Shown piece by piece: positions 26,726 to 34,305 of a DNA stretch of 64,000 nt (position 1 is the first letter of the stretch; every line of letters starts with the position of its first letter). The DNA lies in the NCBI GenBank assembly GCA_029071325.1, contig JAIEAP010000043.1:192781-256780 (forward strand). The letters run 5' to 3'. Source of the stretch: Lachnospiraceae bacterium (GTDB lineage: Bacteria; Bacillota; Clostridia; Lachnospirales; Lachnospiraceae). A program made the translations under genes and the position numbers. Under the pieces are notes generated by a model. The model did not search any database. It was not told the origin of the DNA and saw only the letters and a list, made by a program, of their open reading frames with translations.

Positions 26726-27574
26726 TTACTTTTCCTTTCGCTGTCTTTTCTCCCGGCGCAGCCGGTTATATTCATACTTGGTCCAGACGCCGGAATACAA
26801 TACATTCCTCAGGATATCTGCATGGAGTAGGATCGGCAGGCGCTCGAATGACTTGGCGCACTCCGACATCATGCTGGTGAGCAGCAGTTTTGCAAACGTA
26901 TCCAGATCCTGACGCGTCTCCTTGCTTTGGACAGCAAATATATTATACTCGTTTTTCTTCCGGTCTGCATCATAATCTTCATAAGCATCCATCAGATAAA
27001 TGAACTTCCCAAGATAATACCCCAGATAACGCAGTTCTTCCGACCACATATCCTCCTTCCAGGCAAATATTTCACCCAGCATAGTCCCTGTCAGCCCGGA
27101 GATGGCATCGATGTTGATCTCACCGGCATCCTCTGCCTTGCCAAGTTCCTCGATATAGGTCTCTACCGCCCGTACCTGCCGCGGATACTTGGCCATAATG
27201 CGATTGTAATCCTTCCCCAGCATTCGGGCAAATGCTTTTCTGGAATACGAGCGGTTATCCTTCCAGTCATCCTCAAAATTCTGATAAGATAGAATGATAT
27301 TCATGTCCGCGGCATAATCCGTTATCTCATTCGTACGGGACTTGCGTTTCTTCGTAGGGTGAAGCCCGCAGGTAAACTCCGCCAGTTCCTCCTGGGGCTC
27401 ATATAATCCAGTCAACAACACCACCAAAAATGTCATGTCGTAATTTAAGAGCATCTGCCCCTTCCTGCCCGCCGCCTCCTTCAATTTCTGGCAAAGCCCG
27501 CAATAATAGCTCTGATAAACGCACCGGTTCTCCTCAGACAATTCTTTGCGATTGATATTCACATAGCCAAACAC
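26726..27574 (-). CDS. DUF5685 family protein
   Basis: The 282-residue protein matches the DUF5685 pattern: MFGYVNINRKELSEE at the N-terminus, YYCGLCQKLK, a conserved CGLHPTKK and DYAADMNIIL, and the YLMDAYEDYDADRKKNEYNI stretch. It is all-helical in appearance with no signal peptide. Function is unknown. The start is GTG at 27574 after GGAGGAATTGAT. It is co-directional with the J-domain gene and the zinc-ribbon gene. Confidence 0.75.
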   Translation of the reverse strand: MFGYVNINRKELSEENRCVYQSYYCGLCQKLKEAAGRKGQMLLNYDMTFLVVLLTGLYEPQEELAEFTCGLHPTKKRKSRTNEITDYAADMNIILSYQNFEDDWKDNRSYSRKAFARMLGKDYNRIMAKYPRQVRAVETYIEELGKAEDAGEINIDAISGLTGTMLGEIFAWKEDMWSEELRYLGYYLGKFIYLMDAYEDYDADRKKNEYNIFAVQSKETRQDLDTFAKLLLTSMMSECAKSFERLPILLHADILRNVLYSGVWTKYEYNRLRREKRQRKEK

Positions 27575-27595
27575 ATCAATTCCTCCACGACATTA

Positions 27596-27991
27596 TCAAC
27601 TCTTCTTCACAAACTCCATCCGGCACTTAGGACATGTGATCTGAATGCGCCCTTTTCCCCTTGGCACCCGGACTCTCTGCTTGCAGCCCGGACATGTATA
27701 AAATCTGTATATCTGCCGCTGCGCCCGCTCCTTCTTCTTATTATTCCATTTTGCCACGGCTCTATAACGAAGGTTCAGAAACTTCTGGTTCTGGGCATAC
27801 ATTTTGGGAATATTCCGGGAAAACATCCGGTAATAAACATAGATCAGCAATAAGAGCCCCATCAGATAGAACACATTCCATCTGGTAAACAAAGACACCA
27901 CCATACATACCACAGCAACGCCCAGATACAGCTTCGATAACTGATCCGCCCCATATCTCCCCATCATGAACCTCTGCAAACGTTCCCGCAT
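27596..27991 (-). CDS. Small membrane protein with C-terminal zinc ribbon
   Basis: The 131-residue protein has two adjacent membrane helices (about 22-60, LYLGVAVVCMVVSLF and YLMGLLLLIYVYYRMF), a basic stretch and a C-terminal zinc ribbon, FYTCPGCKQRVRVPRGKGRI..CPKC. I choose the ATG at 27991, which follows GAGGTTTGTGTG; a GTG seven codons earlier is also open. First gene of a three-gene operon with DUF5685 and the J-domain protein. Confidence 0.7.
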   Translation of the reverse strand: MRERLQRFMMGRYGADQLSKLYLGVAVVCMVVSLFTRWNVFYLMGLLLLIYVYYRMFSRNIPKMYAQNQKFLNLRYRAVAKWNNKKKERAQRQIYRFYTCPGCKQRVRVPRGKGRIQITCPKCRMEFVKKS

Positions 27992-28020
27992 CACACAAAC
28001 CTCGCTTTTCACTGATTAAA

Positions 28021-28060
28021 AATAAAAAGGCGGCGTGCACGGTATCTCATACACGCCACC
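28021..28060 (-). terminator. Rho-independent terminator downstream of rnpB
   Basis: On the minus strand ggtggcgtg (28052-28060) pairs with cacgccgcc (28029-28037) around a 14-base loop and is followed by TTTTTATTTTT. It lies about 95 bp beyond the rnpB 3' end and just before the zinc-ribbon gene. Confidence 0.85.
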
Positions 28061-28155
28061 ATACTCTTGCACTTATCTTAAAACGCGTGAAGTAAAGTGT
28101 CAACATAGTTATAATCTTTTAAGAAACATTTTAGAATTGGGTAATAATATAGAAA

Positions 28156-28498
28156 ATAAGCAGGGCTGTAAGCCGGGTTATGTCGTGGACGGCCATCTAT
28201 CTAAGGCGGCTGTTGCCAACCGCCTTGAGCGACCTACCTTAAGCTGGCGGGCAGCGTCATCGCTTATGTCTGGTCTTGCTTCGGATGGGGTTTACAGAGC
28301 CGGCGCTGTTACCAGCGCCGCGGTAGTCTCTTACACTGCCTTTCCACCCTTACCGGTTTCCCGGCGGTTTATTTCTGTTGCACTTTCCTTGGAGTCACCT
28401 CCACCGGACGTTATCCGGCATCCTGCCCTGTGAAGCCCGGACTTTCCTCGTCTGCGCGCCTTACGGCTGCCGCAGCCGCGACCGTCTGCCCTACTTAT
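28156..28498 (-). ncRNA. rnpB: RNase P RNA (catalytic subunit, type A-like)
   Basis: On the minus strand the sequence shows the conserved P4 region GAGGAAAGTCCGGGC near the 5' end, the core ACAGAAA, and CTTAAGGTAGG.. with GGCTTACAGCCC at the 3' end. The 5' ATAAGTAGGGC and 3' GCCCTGCTTAT pair as P1, fixing the ends to within a few bases at about 343 nt. The RNA trims 5' leaders from tRNA precursors. ORFs across this region are chance. Confidence 0.95.
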
Positions 28499-28511
28499 AA
28501 TCCATACGCAC

Positions 28512-28540
28512 ATTATAGCCGCCTTAAAGAATTTTGGCAA
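28512..28540 (-). promoter_or_regulatory. Sigma-A-type promoter of rnpB
   Basis: TTGCCA (28535-28540), a 17-bp spacer and TATAAT (28512-28517) on the minus strand place transcription start about 6 nt before the P1 5' strand of RNase P RNA. Confidence 0.85.
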
Positions 28541-28566
28541 GAAAATATGTAATGAAATGTACCAAT

Positions 28567-30105
28567 TCAGAACCTCTTTATTTTTTTCGTCGTATTCTTC
28601 TCAAATTCCACGTCGCGTACCTTCAGTTTGAAAACGCGCTTATAGAGCGGCGCCGTCGTATTATAGTCATCTATAACTTTCTGAAGCTCTGACTGCAGGT
28701 CTTTGATCCTCTTTTTTGCTGCATATTCATAATCCGGGAATATCTCCGCTTCGATCACGCCTTCGCTGTCACGCACCAGAACCTCCTGTACCAGCCGTTG
28801 CGCACCAAGCTTATTCTCGATCTCCTCCGGGGATACATTCTCACCGTTGGGTGTGATGATCAGATTTTTCCTGCGCCCGGTGAGAAACAGGAAGCCATCC
28901 TCGTCTATGTATCCCAGATCTCCCGTTCTCAGCCAACCATCCTCCAGCGTTTCCGCCGTCTCTTCGGGCATTTGATAATACCCCTGCATGACGCTGGTGC
29001 CTTTTACCCAGATCTCCTCATCTACAATCTTCGCTGTGCAGTTTGGCATACATTTTCCCACGGAGCCTGCCTTAAATGCCCCATTGCAGTTGGTACTTAT
29101 CACAGGTGCGCACTCGGTCATCCCATAGCCCTGTAAAATCGTGATGCCGTACTTTTGGAACAGATCGATATAAGCCGGATTCAGATATGCGCCGCCGCTG
29201 CACACCGTATGAAACTGTTTCCCGAACACCTTCGCCTTGACAAGCGCCGCCGGAAGGAAAGATACTTCCTCCAGCTTCTTCGCAAGCGTCTCCACCATGA
29301 GCGGCACCATCAGGATCATGTTGGGTTCAAACAGCTTGATGTTCCCCGCGACCCGCAAGAGCGAATCGTTGATGCAGATGATGGCGCCTATGGAGGTTCC
29401 CTTAAGAATATCCATGCTCAGACAATATGCGTGATGGATGGGAAGTACGCTCATGACCACCATTCCCGGCTCGTAACCCATGTCAAGCGCCGTCGCGTTC
29501 TCCGCAAGATTCCTGTGGGTGAGCATGACGCCTTTACTTTTCCCCGTGGTACCCGAAGTAAACATAATGGTAGCCAGATCCTCCGGCTTCGGCTCATAAC
29601 CGCCTCCGGGCGCTGCCCCTGCAATAAGCTCCCACATAAGCAAGGCATTTGGGACGGCAGTTTGTGTCTCCATCGCTATGATATGGACCAGACCGGAACA
29701 TTGTTCCGCCGCCATACGCGCCACATCGGCCTTCGTTTCATCATAGACAAGAGTAGTCACATCCGCTCTGTTGATCAGCTCGCACAGCTCCTTTGCCGGA
29801 AGATTAGCATCCAGCGGCACGGCTACGCTGCCGCCGTTCACGATACCGTAATAGCCGGTGATCCAGGAATAGGATGTTGGCCCCACGAGAGCGATATGAC
29901 TGCCCTGCTCTCCCAGCTTCGCCAGTGCAGCCGAAAAGCTCACACTGTCCCGTCTCAGTTGCGTATATGTTTTTGCCATTACCTTTGTCTCTTTTTTGCC
30001 GTTTTGAGTGGTCTGCTTTACCTTATACCTGATGGCGTCCTGGGTGCCATAGGCTTCCTCCGCTTTTACAAGTAATTCGTAGATCGTACTGCGCAATTCG
30101 TTCAT
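28567..30105 (-). CDS. Adenylate-forming acyl/aminoacyl ligase (AMP-binding)
   Basis: The 512-residue ANL-superfamily enzyme has the P-loop motif MFTSGTTGKSKGV, the GYGMTECAP motif, RTGDLGYIDEDGF, the hinge GRRKNLIITPNGENVSPEEIE and a C-terminal catalytic Lys in NTTKKIKRF. It would activate a carboxylate as an acyl-AMP and probably load it on the carrier protein encoded 48 bp upstream. The ATG at 30105 follows GGGAG; an in-frame ATG exists at 30117. The context with a condensation-domain protein suggests a small acyl- or peptidyl-conjugate pathway; the substrate cannot be read from sequence. Confidence 0.85.
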   Translation of the reverse strand: MNELRSTIYELLVKAEEAYGTQDAIRYKVKQTTQNGKKETKVMAKTYTQLRRDSVSFSAALAKLGEQGSHIALVGPTSYSWITGYYGIVNGGSVAVPLDANLPAKELCELINRADVTTLVYDETKADVARMAAEQCSGLVHIIAMETQTAVPNALLMWELIAGAAPGGGYEPKPEDLATIMFTSGTTGKSKGVMLTHRNLAENATALDMGYEPGMVVMSVLPIHHAYCLSMDILKGTSIGAIICINDSLLRVAGNIKLFEPNMILMVPLMVETLAKKLEEVSFLPAALVKAKVFGKQFHTVCSGGAYLNPAYIDLFQKYGITILQGYGMTECAPVISTNCNGAFKAGSVGKCMPNCTAKIVDEEIWVKGTSVMQGYYQMPEETAETLEDGWLRTGDLGYIDEDGFLFLTGRRKNLIITPNGENVSPEEIENKLGAQRLVQEVLVRDSEGVIEAEIFPDYEYAAKKRIKDLQSELQKVIDDYNTTAPLYKRVFKLKVRDVEFEKNTTKKIKRF

Positions 30106-30153
30106 ACATTCTCCCATCCGGGTGCCTCGGCACGCCTGTTATAAATCACAAGT

Positions 30154-30378
30154 TCACACTAACTTTGACAAATAGTCCACCGCCTCCTGAACCGTGCGGA
30201 TATTGACCACTTCCTCCTGATTGATCTCCACGTCCAGCGTATCTTCCACCTCTCCCAGCATACTCATAAAATCAAAAGAAGTGAAACCCAGATCTTCTAT
30301 AAAACGCGATTCCGGCTTTATGTCTTCCTTCTTTACCTCTACATAGTTTACAATAATATCCTTCAACTGATCCAACAT
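30154..30378 (-). CDS. Acyl/peptidyl carrier protein
   Basis: The 74-residue carrier protein has the four-helix ACP layout and the phosphopantetheine-attachment motif LGFTSFDFMSM, in which the Ser of TSF replaces the more common DSL. Helix II and III residues follow (EVEDTLDVEI). It lies between the condensation-domain gene and the AMP ligase and would be the tether for the activated substrate. A phosphopantetheinyl transferase (60979-61635) is far away in this window. Confidence 0.9.
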   Translation of the reverse strand: MLDQLKDIIVNYVEVKKEDIKPESRFIEDLGFTSFDFMSMLGEVEDTLDVEINQEEVVNIRTVQEAVDYLSKLV

Positions 30379-30418
30379 TGTCCTTCATCCTTTCTTTTAT
30401 CCATGATCCATACGATAT

Positions 30419-31822
30419 TTATACCAGCTTTATAATCTCCCCTATCTTAAGGTTCGGATTCTCCGTCCCCTTAAACATGATCTTGCAGATATAATAATAG
30501 AAATGCTCTAACTGCTCTCTGCTGTATGCCTTAGTCTGGTGCTCGAAGCTGAAATCCAGCCCGTTATCCTCCGGTCTGTGCATAACAGTAAGATACATGC
30601 CATCCGAATAGTAGCCATTGCAGTATCTTTTGGTCTTATACCGGATATCGCCCAGATCTGTCAGCCCCTTTTCCCGCAATGTGGCAGGCTGATATGTGAG
30701 AGATACCGTCTCATACCCCATGCCGCGGGGAGGATTGTAATACTGGTTCCGGTAGGCAAGATACTCACCCGGATCAAAATTCACATACCGGAACACCTCA
30801 TTCTGTTTATCCCTAATCTCATAGATTCCCTCCAGGAACGTCTTTTCCGTGGAAATTACAGTTCTGAACGGGAAACAATGGATACGTGTTCCGCCCGACT
30901 TTTTCTCCTGAAGCGTAGCCCGGCGCGCATATGCGATCTGCATGGATACGTCGTCACACTGATTGATCTTCTGCAGATAAGTACGTATCCCCATCACCAG
31001 CAGACACTGCAGTGAAATATGCTGCTGCTCACAGAATGACATGAGCCGCCTGGTAGGTTCCTCCTCCAGATGAAAGATGTCGATGGCCGCTGCAAAGCTG
31101 TCCGACCCAGTGGGCGCCGCCCTAAGGTTCGGGTTACCCGTTGCCGCCCTTGCTTCCTCCAGCTTCTTCGGTCCTTCTATGCCGTTATAGATCGGTTCCG
31201 ATTCCTCGATAAGCTTATGGAAATACGCCCTGTCTCTGGCCTGGGCCTTGCTGCCTGCCTCATAAGCCAGATCCTTCTCAAGCTGTTCTATATAAGAGCG
31301 CGTATCGGCAGGATAAGGGATATTCTCAAAGTTCGCATTACAGTACAGCTCTACAACATCCTTCAAAAATGCGATCAGCGACTGTGCATCCAGAAACCTG
31401 TGGTCGCCCACAATATACATACCCATAAATCCATCCGGCGTCTTGATGATAACGACCCTGTTCATCGGAGCGTCCTCCTGGTCAAACGGAATACGCGTCC
31501 ACGCGGTCATCTCGGCTTCTGCTTCCTCCATGGTCTTCCCTGTAAAATCCACGAACTCTATCTCTCGTTCTTCCTTATCTGCGATATACTGATACCACGC
31601 CTGCTCCTTTTGGTCATAGACCAGTCTGGCCCGCATGGATTCGCATCTGTCATACGCCTTATAGATGGCTTTCTTAAGCTCATCCACATTCAGCTCAAAC
31701 TCTATGGTCAGACTCGTCCCTACATTTAATATCTCTTTTCCCGGACAATACTGGGAATAGTAATTATGGAATCTCTGTGCCACCGTCAATGGATATGTCT
31801 TATAACCTTTTCTTGTCTTCAC
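30419..31822 (-). CDS. Free-standing condensation-domain protein
   Basis: The 467-residue protein has the length and pattern of an NRPS condensation domain (acyltransferase superfamily with chloramphenicol acetyltransferase fold): an N-terminal PLTVAQRFHNYY, FDQEDAPMNRV, GDHRFLDAQS at the active-site position and a C-terminal SFEHQTKAYSREQLEHF. The active-site HHxxxDG is changed to DHRFLDA, keeping the second (catalytic) His and the Asp. It may form an amide or ester between carrier-bound acyl groups or an acyl group and a free acceptor. The start is GTG at 31822. It lies between the hydrolase and the carrier-protein gene. Confidence 0.75.
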   Translation of the reverse strand: MKTRKGYKTYPLTVAQRFHNYYSQYCPGKEILNVGTSLTIEFELNVDELKKAIYKAYDRCESMRARLVYDQKEQAWYQYIADKEEREIEFVDFTGKTMEEAEAEMTAWTRIPFDQEDAPMNRVVIIKTPDGFMGMYIVGDHRFLDAQSLIAFLKDVVELYCNANFENIPYPADTRSYIEQLEKDLAYEAGSKAQARDRAYFHKLIEESEPIYNGIEGPKKLEEARAATGNPNLRAAPTGSDSFAAAIDIFHLEEEPTRRLMSFCEQQHISLQCLLVMGIRTYLQKINQCDDVSMQIAYARRATLQEKKSGGTRIHCFPFRTVISTEKTFLEGIYEIRDKQNEVFRYVNFDPGEYLAYRNQYYNPPRGMGYETVSLTYQPATLREKGLTDLGDIRYKTKRYCNGYYSDGMYLTVMHRPEDNGLDFSFEHQTKAYSREQLEHFYYYICKIMFKGTENPNLKIGEIIKLV

Positions 31823-31837
31823 TGCGTATCATCCCCC

Positions 31838-32812
31838 TTACATTCTATATTCGTTCCCAGCAGTCTGGAATATATCCTCTGCGAACTCATCCAATGCCTG
31901 CTCATAGGCTTTCATGTCCTTATAGTAACTCTCTGCATGTGCAGCGCCCTCCACGATCAGCTTTCGCTTCGGCGAGCTGCAGTGTCTGTAGATCTCATGG
32001 CACATGCTGCATGGTACAAATGTATCCGCTGAACCGTGAATGAACAGAATCGGCACCTTCGCTTTCTCTACTTCGTATTTTGCGTTACACTCATCCATCC
32101 CATAGCCCGCAAATCTTCTGTTCATAAGATCGGCTCCCTGGATCGCAGGAAATGCCGGCAGATGGTACATATGATTCAGTACATGGGTAAATACCTCCTT
32201 AGGCGAGGTAAAACCGCAGTCCGCCACGATTCCTCTGACGTTGTCAGGCAGATCCAGTCCGCTTGCCATCAACACTGTTGCTCCGCCCATGGAAGTGCCG
32301 TGAAGCATGATCTCAACATCTTTGCCGCACTCCTGTATCAGCCATTTTATCCAGCCCAGAGCGTCCTGTCTGTCCAGACATCCAAAGCCGATATACTCTC
32401 CTTCGCTTTCGCCGTGCGCTCTCGCATCCGGCAGCAGCATAGCATAACCGTGCTTCAGGAAATAGTCGGCAATGGCAATATGGTTGCTGAGCCCCTCTCC
32501 CGTATAGCCGTGAAAGCAGATTACTGCTTTTCTGATATCAGAAGTCCCGGCCGCCGGAAAATATGTGGCATGAAGCTTTAGCCCGTCAAATGATGTAGTA
32601 TACACATCCCGGTGCGGCTGCGCCATCACATATCCTTTTCTCTCCTCCATCAGCGGAAAATACTTCTCCCAGTCTGTACCTGCCATCTTCATGGTACGTT
32701 CCGTCTTCGCTTTCCCACGTTTCATGGTTCTGTTGTAAAAATAAACCGTTTCACCTATCCCAGCTGCGGCAAGGAGTCCTGCTGCAGCTACGATATTCTT
32801 CAATGCTCCCAC
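31838..32812 (-). CDS. Alpha/beta hydrolase, membrane-anchored
   Basis: The 324-residue protein has an N-terminal hydrophobic helix (residues 5-28) followed by an alpha/beta-hydrolase fold: oxyanion FHGYTGEG, nucleophile elbow LHGTSMGGAT (Ser), acid in FIHGSADTFVP (Asp) and the C-terminal GAAHAESYY (His). The closest look is to YqkD/PHA-depolymerase-like serine hydrolases. The start is GTG. It could release or modify the product of the condensation cluster or act in lipid turnover. Confidence 0.8.
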   Translation of the reverse strand: MGALKNIVAAAGLLAAAGIGETVYFYNRTMKRGKAKTERTMKMAGTDWEKYFPLMEERKGYVMAQPHRDVYTTSFDGLKLHATYFPAAGTSDIRKAVICFHGYTGEGLSNHIAIADYFLKHGYAMLLPDARAHGESEGEYIGFGCLDRQDALGWIKWLIQECGKDVEIMLHGTSMGGATVLMASGLDLPDNVRGIVADCGFTSPKEVFTHVLNHMYHLPAFPAIQGADLMNRRFAGYGMDECNAKYEVEKAKVPILFIHGSADTFVPCSMCHEIYRHCSSPKRKLIVEGAAHAESYYKDMKAYEQALDEFAEDIFQTAGNEYRM

Positions 32813-32832
32813 CGTTTCACCATCTTCTTTCT

Positions 32833-33174
32833 CTATTTTCCTTTTTGCTTCAGCTCTATGATCTCCTTGAGCCTCAATGCTTTGTCAATGTTTCCCTCAA
32901 CCCGAAGCTTCTGTTCTGTGAAAGCAGTAACGGGATCCACCTCTCCGTCCGCGATCCCAAGAAGAACATCCGGCGCACAAGTGAACATTGCATCCCTGTC
33001 ATAATACTCATAGGGTTCCACATACAATACACCTTCCTTCACTTCCACATAGAAGATTCCGCCAGCATCTGCATCCTCAATGTTGAACTGAAACGCCAGA
33101 TGCTCATGGATGTCACTTACATCTGCCCCCATAAATTTTCCTTTGATCTCGTAAAATAAATCTGCGTAAGTCAT
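32833..33174 (-). CDS. SCP2 sterol-carrier-like protein
   Basis: The 113-residue protein fits the SCP2 lipid-binding fold: MTYADLFYEIKGKFMG, a hydrophobic sheet FQFNIEDADAGGIFYVEV, DAMFTCAPDVLLGIADGEVDPVTAFTEQKLRVEGN and a final helix. These proteins bind acyl or isoprenoid ligands. I use the ATG at 33174 after TAAGGAGGATAAGA rather than the longer frame. First gene of the minus-strand cluster, facing the TetR gene across a shared operator region. Confidence 0.8.
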   Translation of the reverse strand: MTYADLFYEIKGKFMGADVSDIHEHLAFQFNIEDADAGGIFYVEVKEGVLYVEPYEYYDRDAMFTCAPDVLLGIADGEVDPVTAFTEQKLRVEGNIDKALRLKEIIELKQKGK

Positions 33175-33222
33175 TCTTATCCTCCTTACATTATGTTCGC
33201 ATCCTAATATGCGACATTTTTC

Positions 33223-33277
33223 GACCAATAGTCTAATATGTACAAGAAAACATTACCACAACTATCGACCAGTGGTC
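33223..33277. promoter_or_regulatory. Two operator-like palindromes between the SCP2 and TetR genes
   Basis: GACCAGTGGTC (33267-33277) is a perfect 11-base palindrome and GACCAATAGTC (33223-33233) is the same with one mismatch, 44 bp apart. The first overlaps the -35 of the SCP2-cluster promoter (TTGACC at 33274-33279, TAATGT at 33250-33255, minus strand). I infer binding by the adjacent TetR protein. Confidence 0.55.
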
Positions 33278-33384
33278 AACTAGCTGTTTGCCTAATTTAT
33301 TCTGAAATTTTTTCTGTTTTTACAGCATTATTCACTTAAGCTTCCATTTTTCATCCAAAAAGCAAAAACTCAGGTTATTTCTAA

Positions 33385-33413
33385 TTGTCCCAGAAACATG
33401 TTTGTGCTATCAT
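33385..33413 (+). promoter_or_regulatory. Promoter of the TetR gene
   Basis: TTGTCC (33385-33390), a 17-bp spacer and TATCAT (33408-33413) lie about 60 bp upstream of the chosen TetR start. Confidence 0.5.
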
Positions 33414-33471
33414 TTTTATGACTGTTCAAAACAGTTGCTATTTTACATTTGATGTGGCACGGAGGTATGGT

Positions 33472-34104
33472 ATGCCAGATACGAAAAAGTATGACAGAAT
33501 TTTAGATGCGCTCCAACAGCTTCTGGAGGACAGAACGATACAAAATATTTCAGTAAATGATATTGCAGTGAAAGCTGGAATGGGAAAAGGAAGCATCTAC
33601 TACTACTTTCCCTCAAAAGAATCAATTTTAGACGCGCTGATCGAAAGAAATTATGAGAAACCGTTAAAGACAGCGAAAGAACTCACCGGGCAAACGGATA
33701 TTTCGCCGTTTACCCGTATGGCTATGATCCTTCAGGCATGCCGTAATTCTTCTGACGCATTTTTAAATCAGAATCACAGGAATGCAGAAGCCGGCACAAG
33801 CGCCCAGGATATCGCCTTCCTGCATCAGAAGTATATGAACCATCTGATCACCGAGTTAAAGCCCAGTCTGACAGAAATCATAAAGCAGGGGATTTCAGCA
33901 GGAGATATCGATTTTGACTATCCGGCCGCCCTGGCTGAGATCGTGCTTATCGTCCTTGTCGTCAAACTGAACAACACCTTTCTGTCCGCCACCGCTGAGG
34001 ACTCGGAAGAGACGATCCGGGGGCTTGTGGCATTGCTGGAGAAAGGAACAGGCGTACCCCGGGGAACCCTCAATTACCTGACACCGCCTGCCGCCGGCAC
34101 TTAG
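33472..34104 (+). CDS. TetR-family transcriptional regulator
   Basis: The 210-residue regulator has an N-terminal helix-turn-helix of TetR type (YDRILDALQQLLEDR, VNDIAVKAGMGKGSIYYYFPSKESIL) and a helical ligand-binding C-terminal domain ending GLVALLEKG. I start at the ATG at 33472, after CGGAGGTATGGT, instead of the upstream frame start at 33385. It is divergent from the SCP2-hydrolase-condensation cluster and the two palindromes between them are its likely targets. Confidence 0.9.
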   Translation: MPDTKKYDRILDALQQLLEDRTIQNISVNDIAVKAGMGKGSIYYYFPSKESILDALIERNYEKPLKTAKELTGQTDISPFTRMAMILQACRNSSDAFLNQNHRNAEAGTSAQDIAFLHQKYMNHLITELKPSLTEIIKQGISAGDIDFDYPAALAEIVLIVLVVKLNNTFLSATAEDSEETIRGLVALLEKGTGVPRGTLNYLTPPAAGT

Positions 34105-34305
34105 CACCGCAAAGGCGCCTACGGCACTGTCTTCGCTCCGCTTCGGTCGGTGCTAAACGGATGTCCACTGGACATCCAGCACCTCGCTGCTATCGCAGCT
34201 AACTTTGCTCATATACGGGCGCTCCGCTCATGAAAAAAATAGCAAGGCTGCTTCGCCTGCAAGCAGCCGCGCAGCTTTGCTATTTTTTCATAGCTGAACT
34301 GTTAC
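34101..34305. repeat. Branched palindromic element downstream of the TetR gene
   Basis: Hairpins are ttagcaccg/cggtgctaa (34101-34109/34148-34156), ggatgtcca/tggacatcc (34159-34167/34169-34177), 34230-34245/34277-34291, and an inner ggctgctt/aagcagcc (34246-34268). The block at 34193-34232 is, in reverse complement, nearly the same as 23041-23079, and 34108-34127 nearly the same as 23091-23110. It ends at the nucleoside-kinase stop codon. Confidence 0.8.

Noticed and set aside
28035-28433. Plus-strand ORF and small ORFs across the RNase P region
   Set aside because: The region has RNase P RNA core sequence, promoter and terminator; coding potential is accidental.
29155-30075. 306-codon plus-strand ORF
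   Set aside because: It is antisense to the AMP-ligase gene, lacks domain features or a good ribosome site, and the minus frame carries all ligase motifs.
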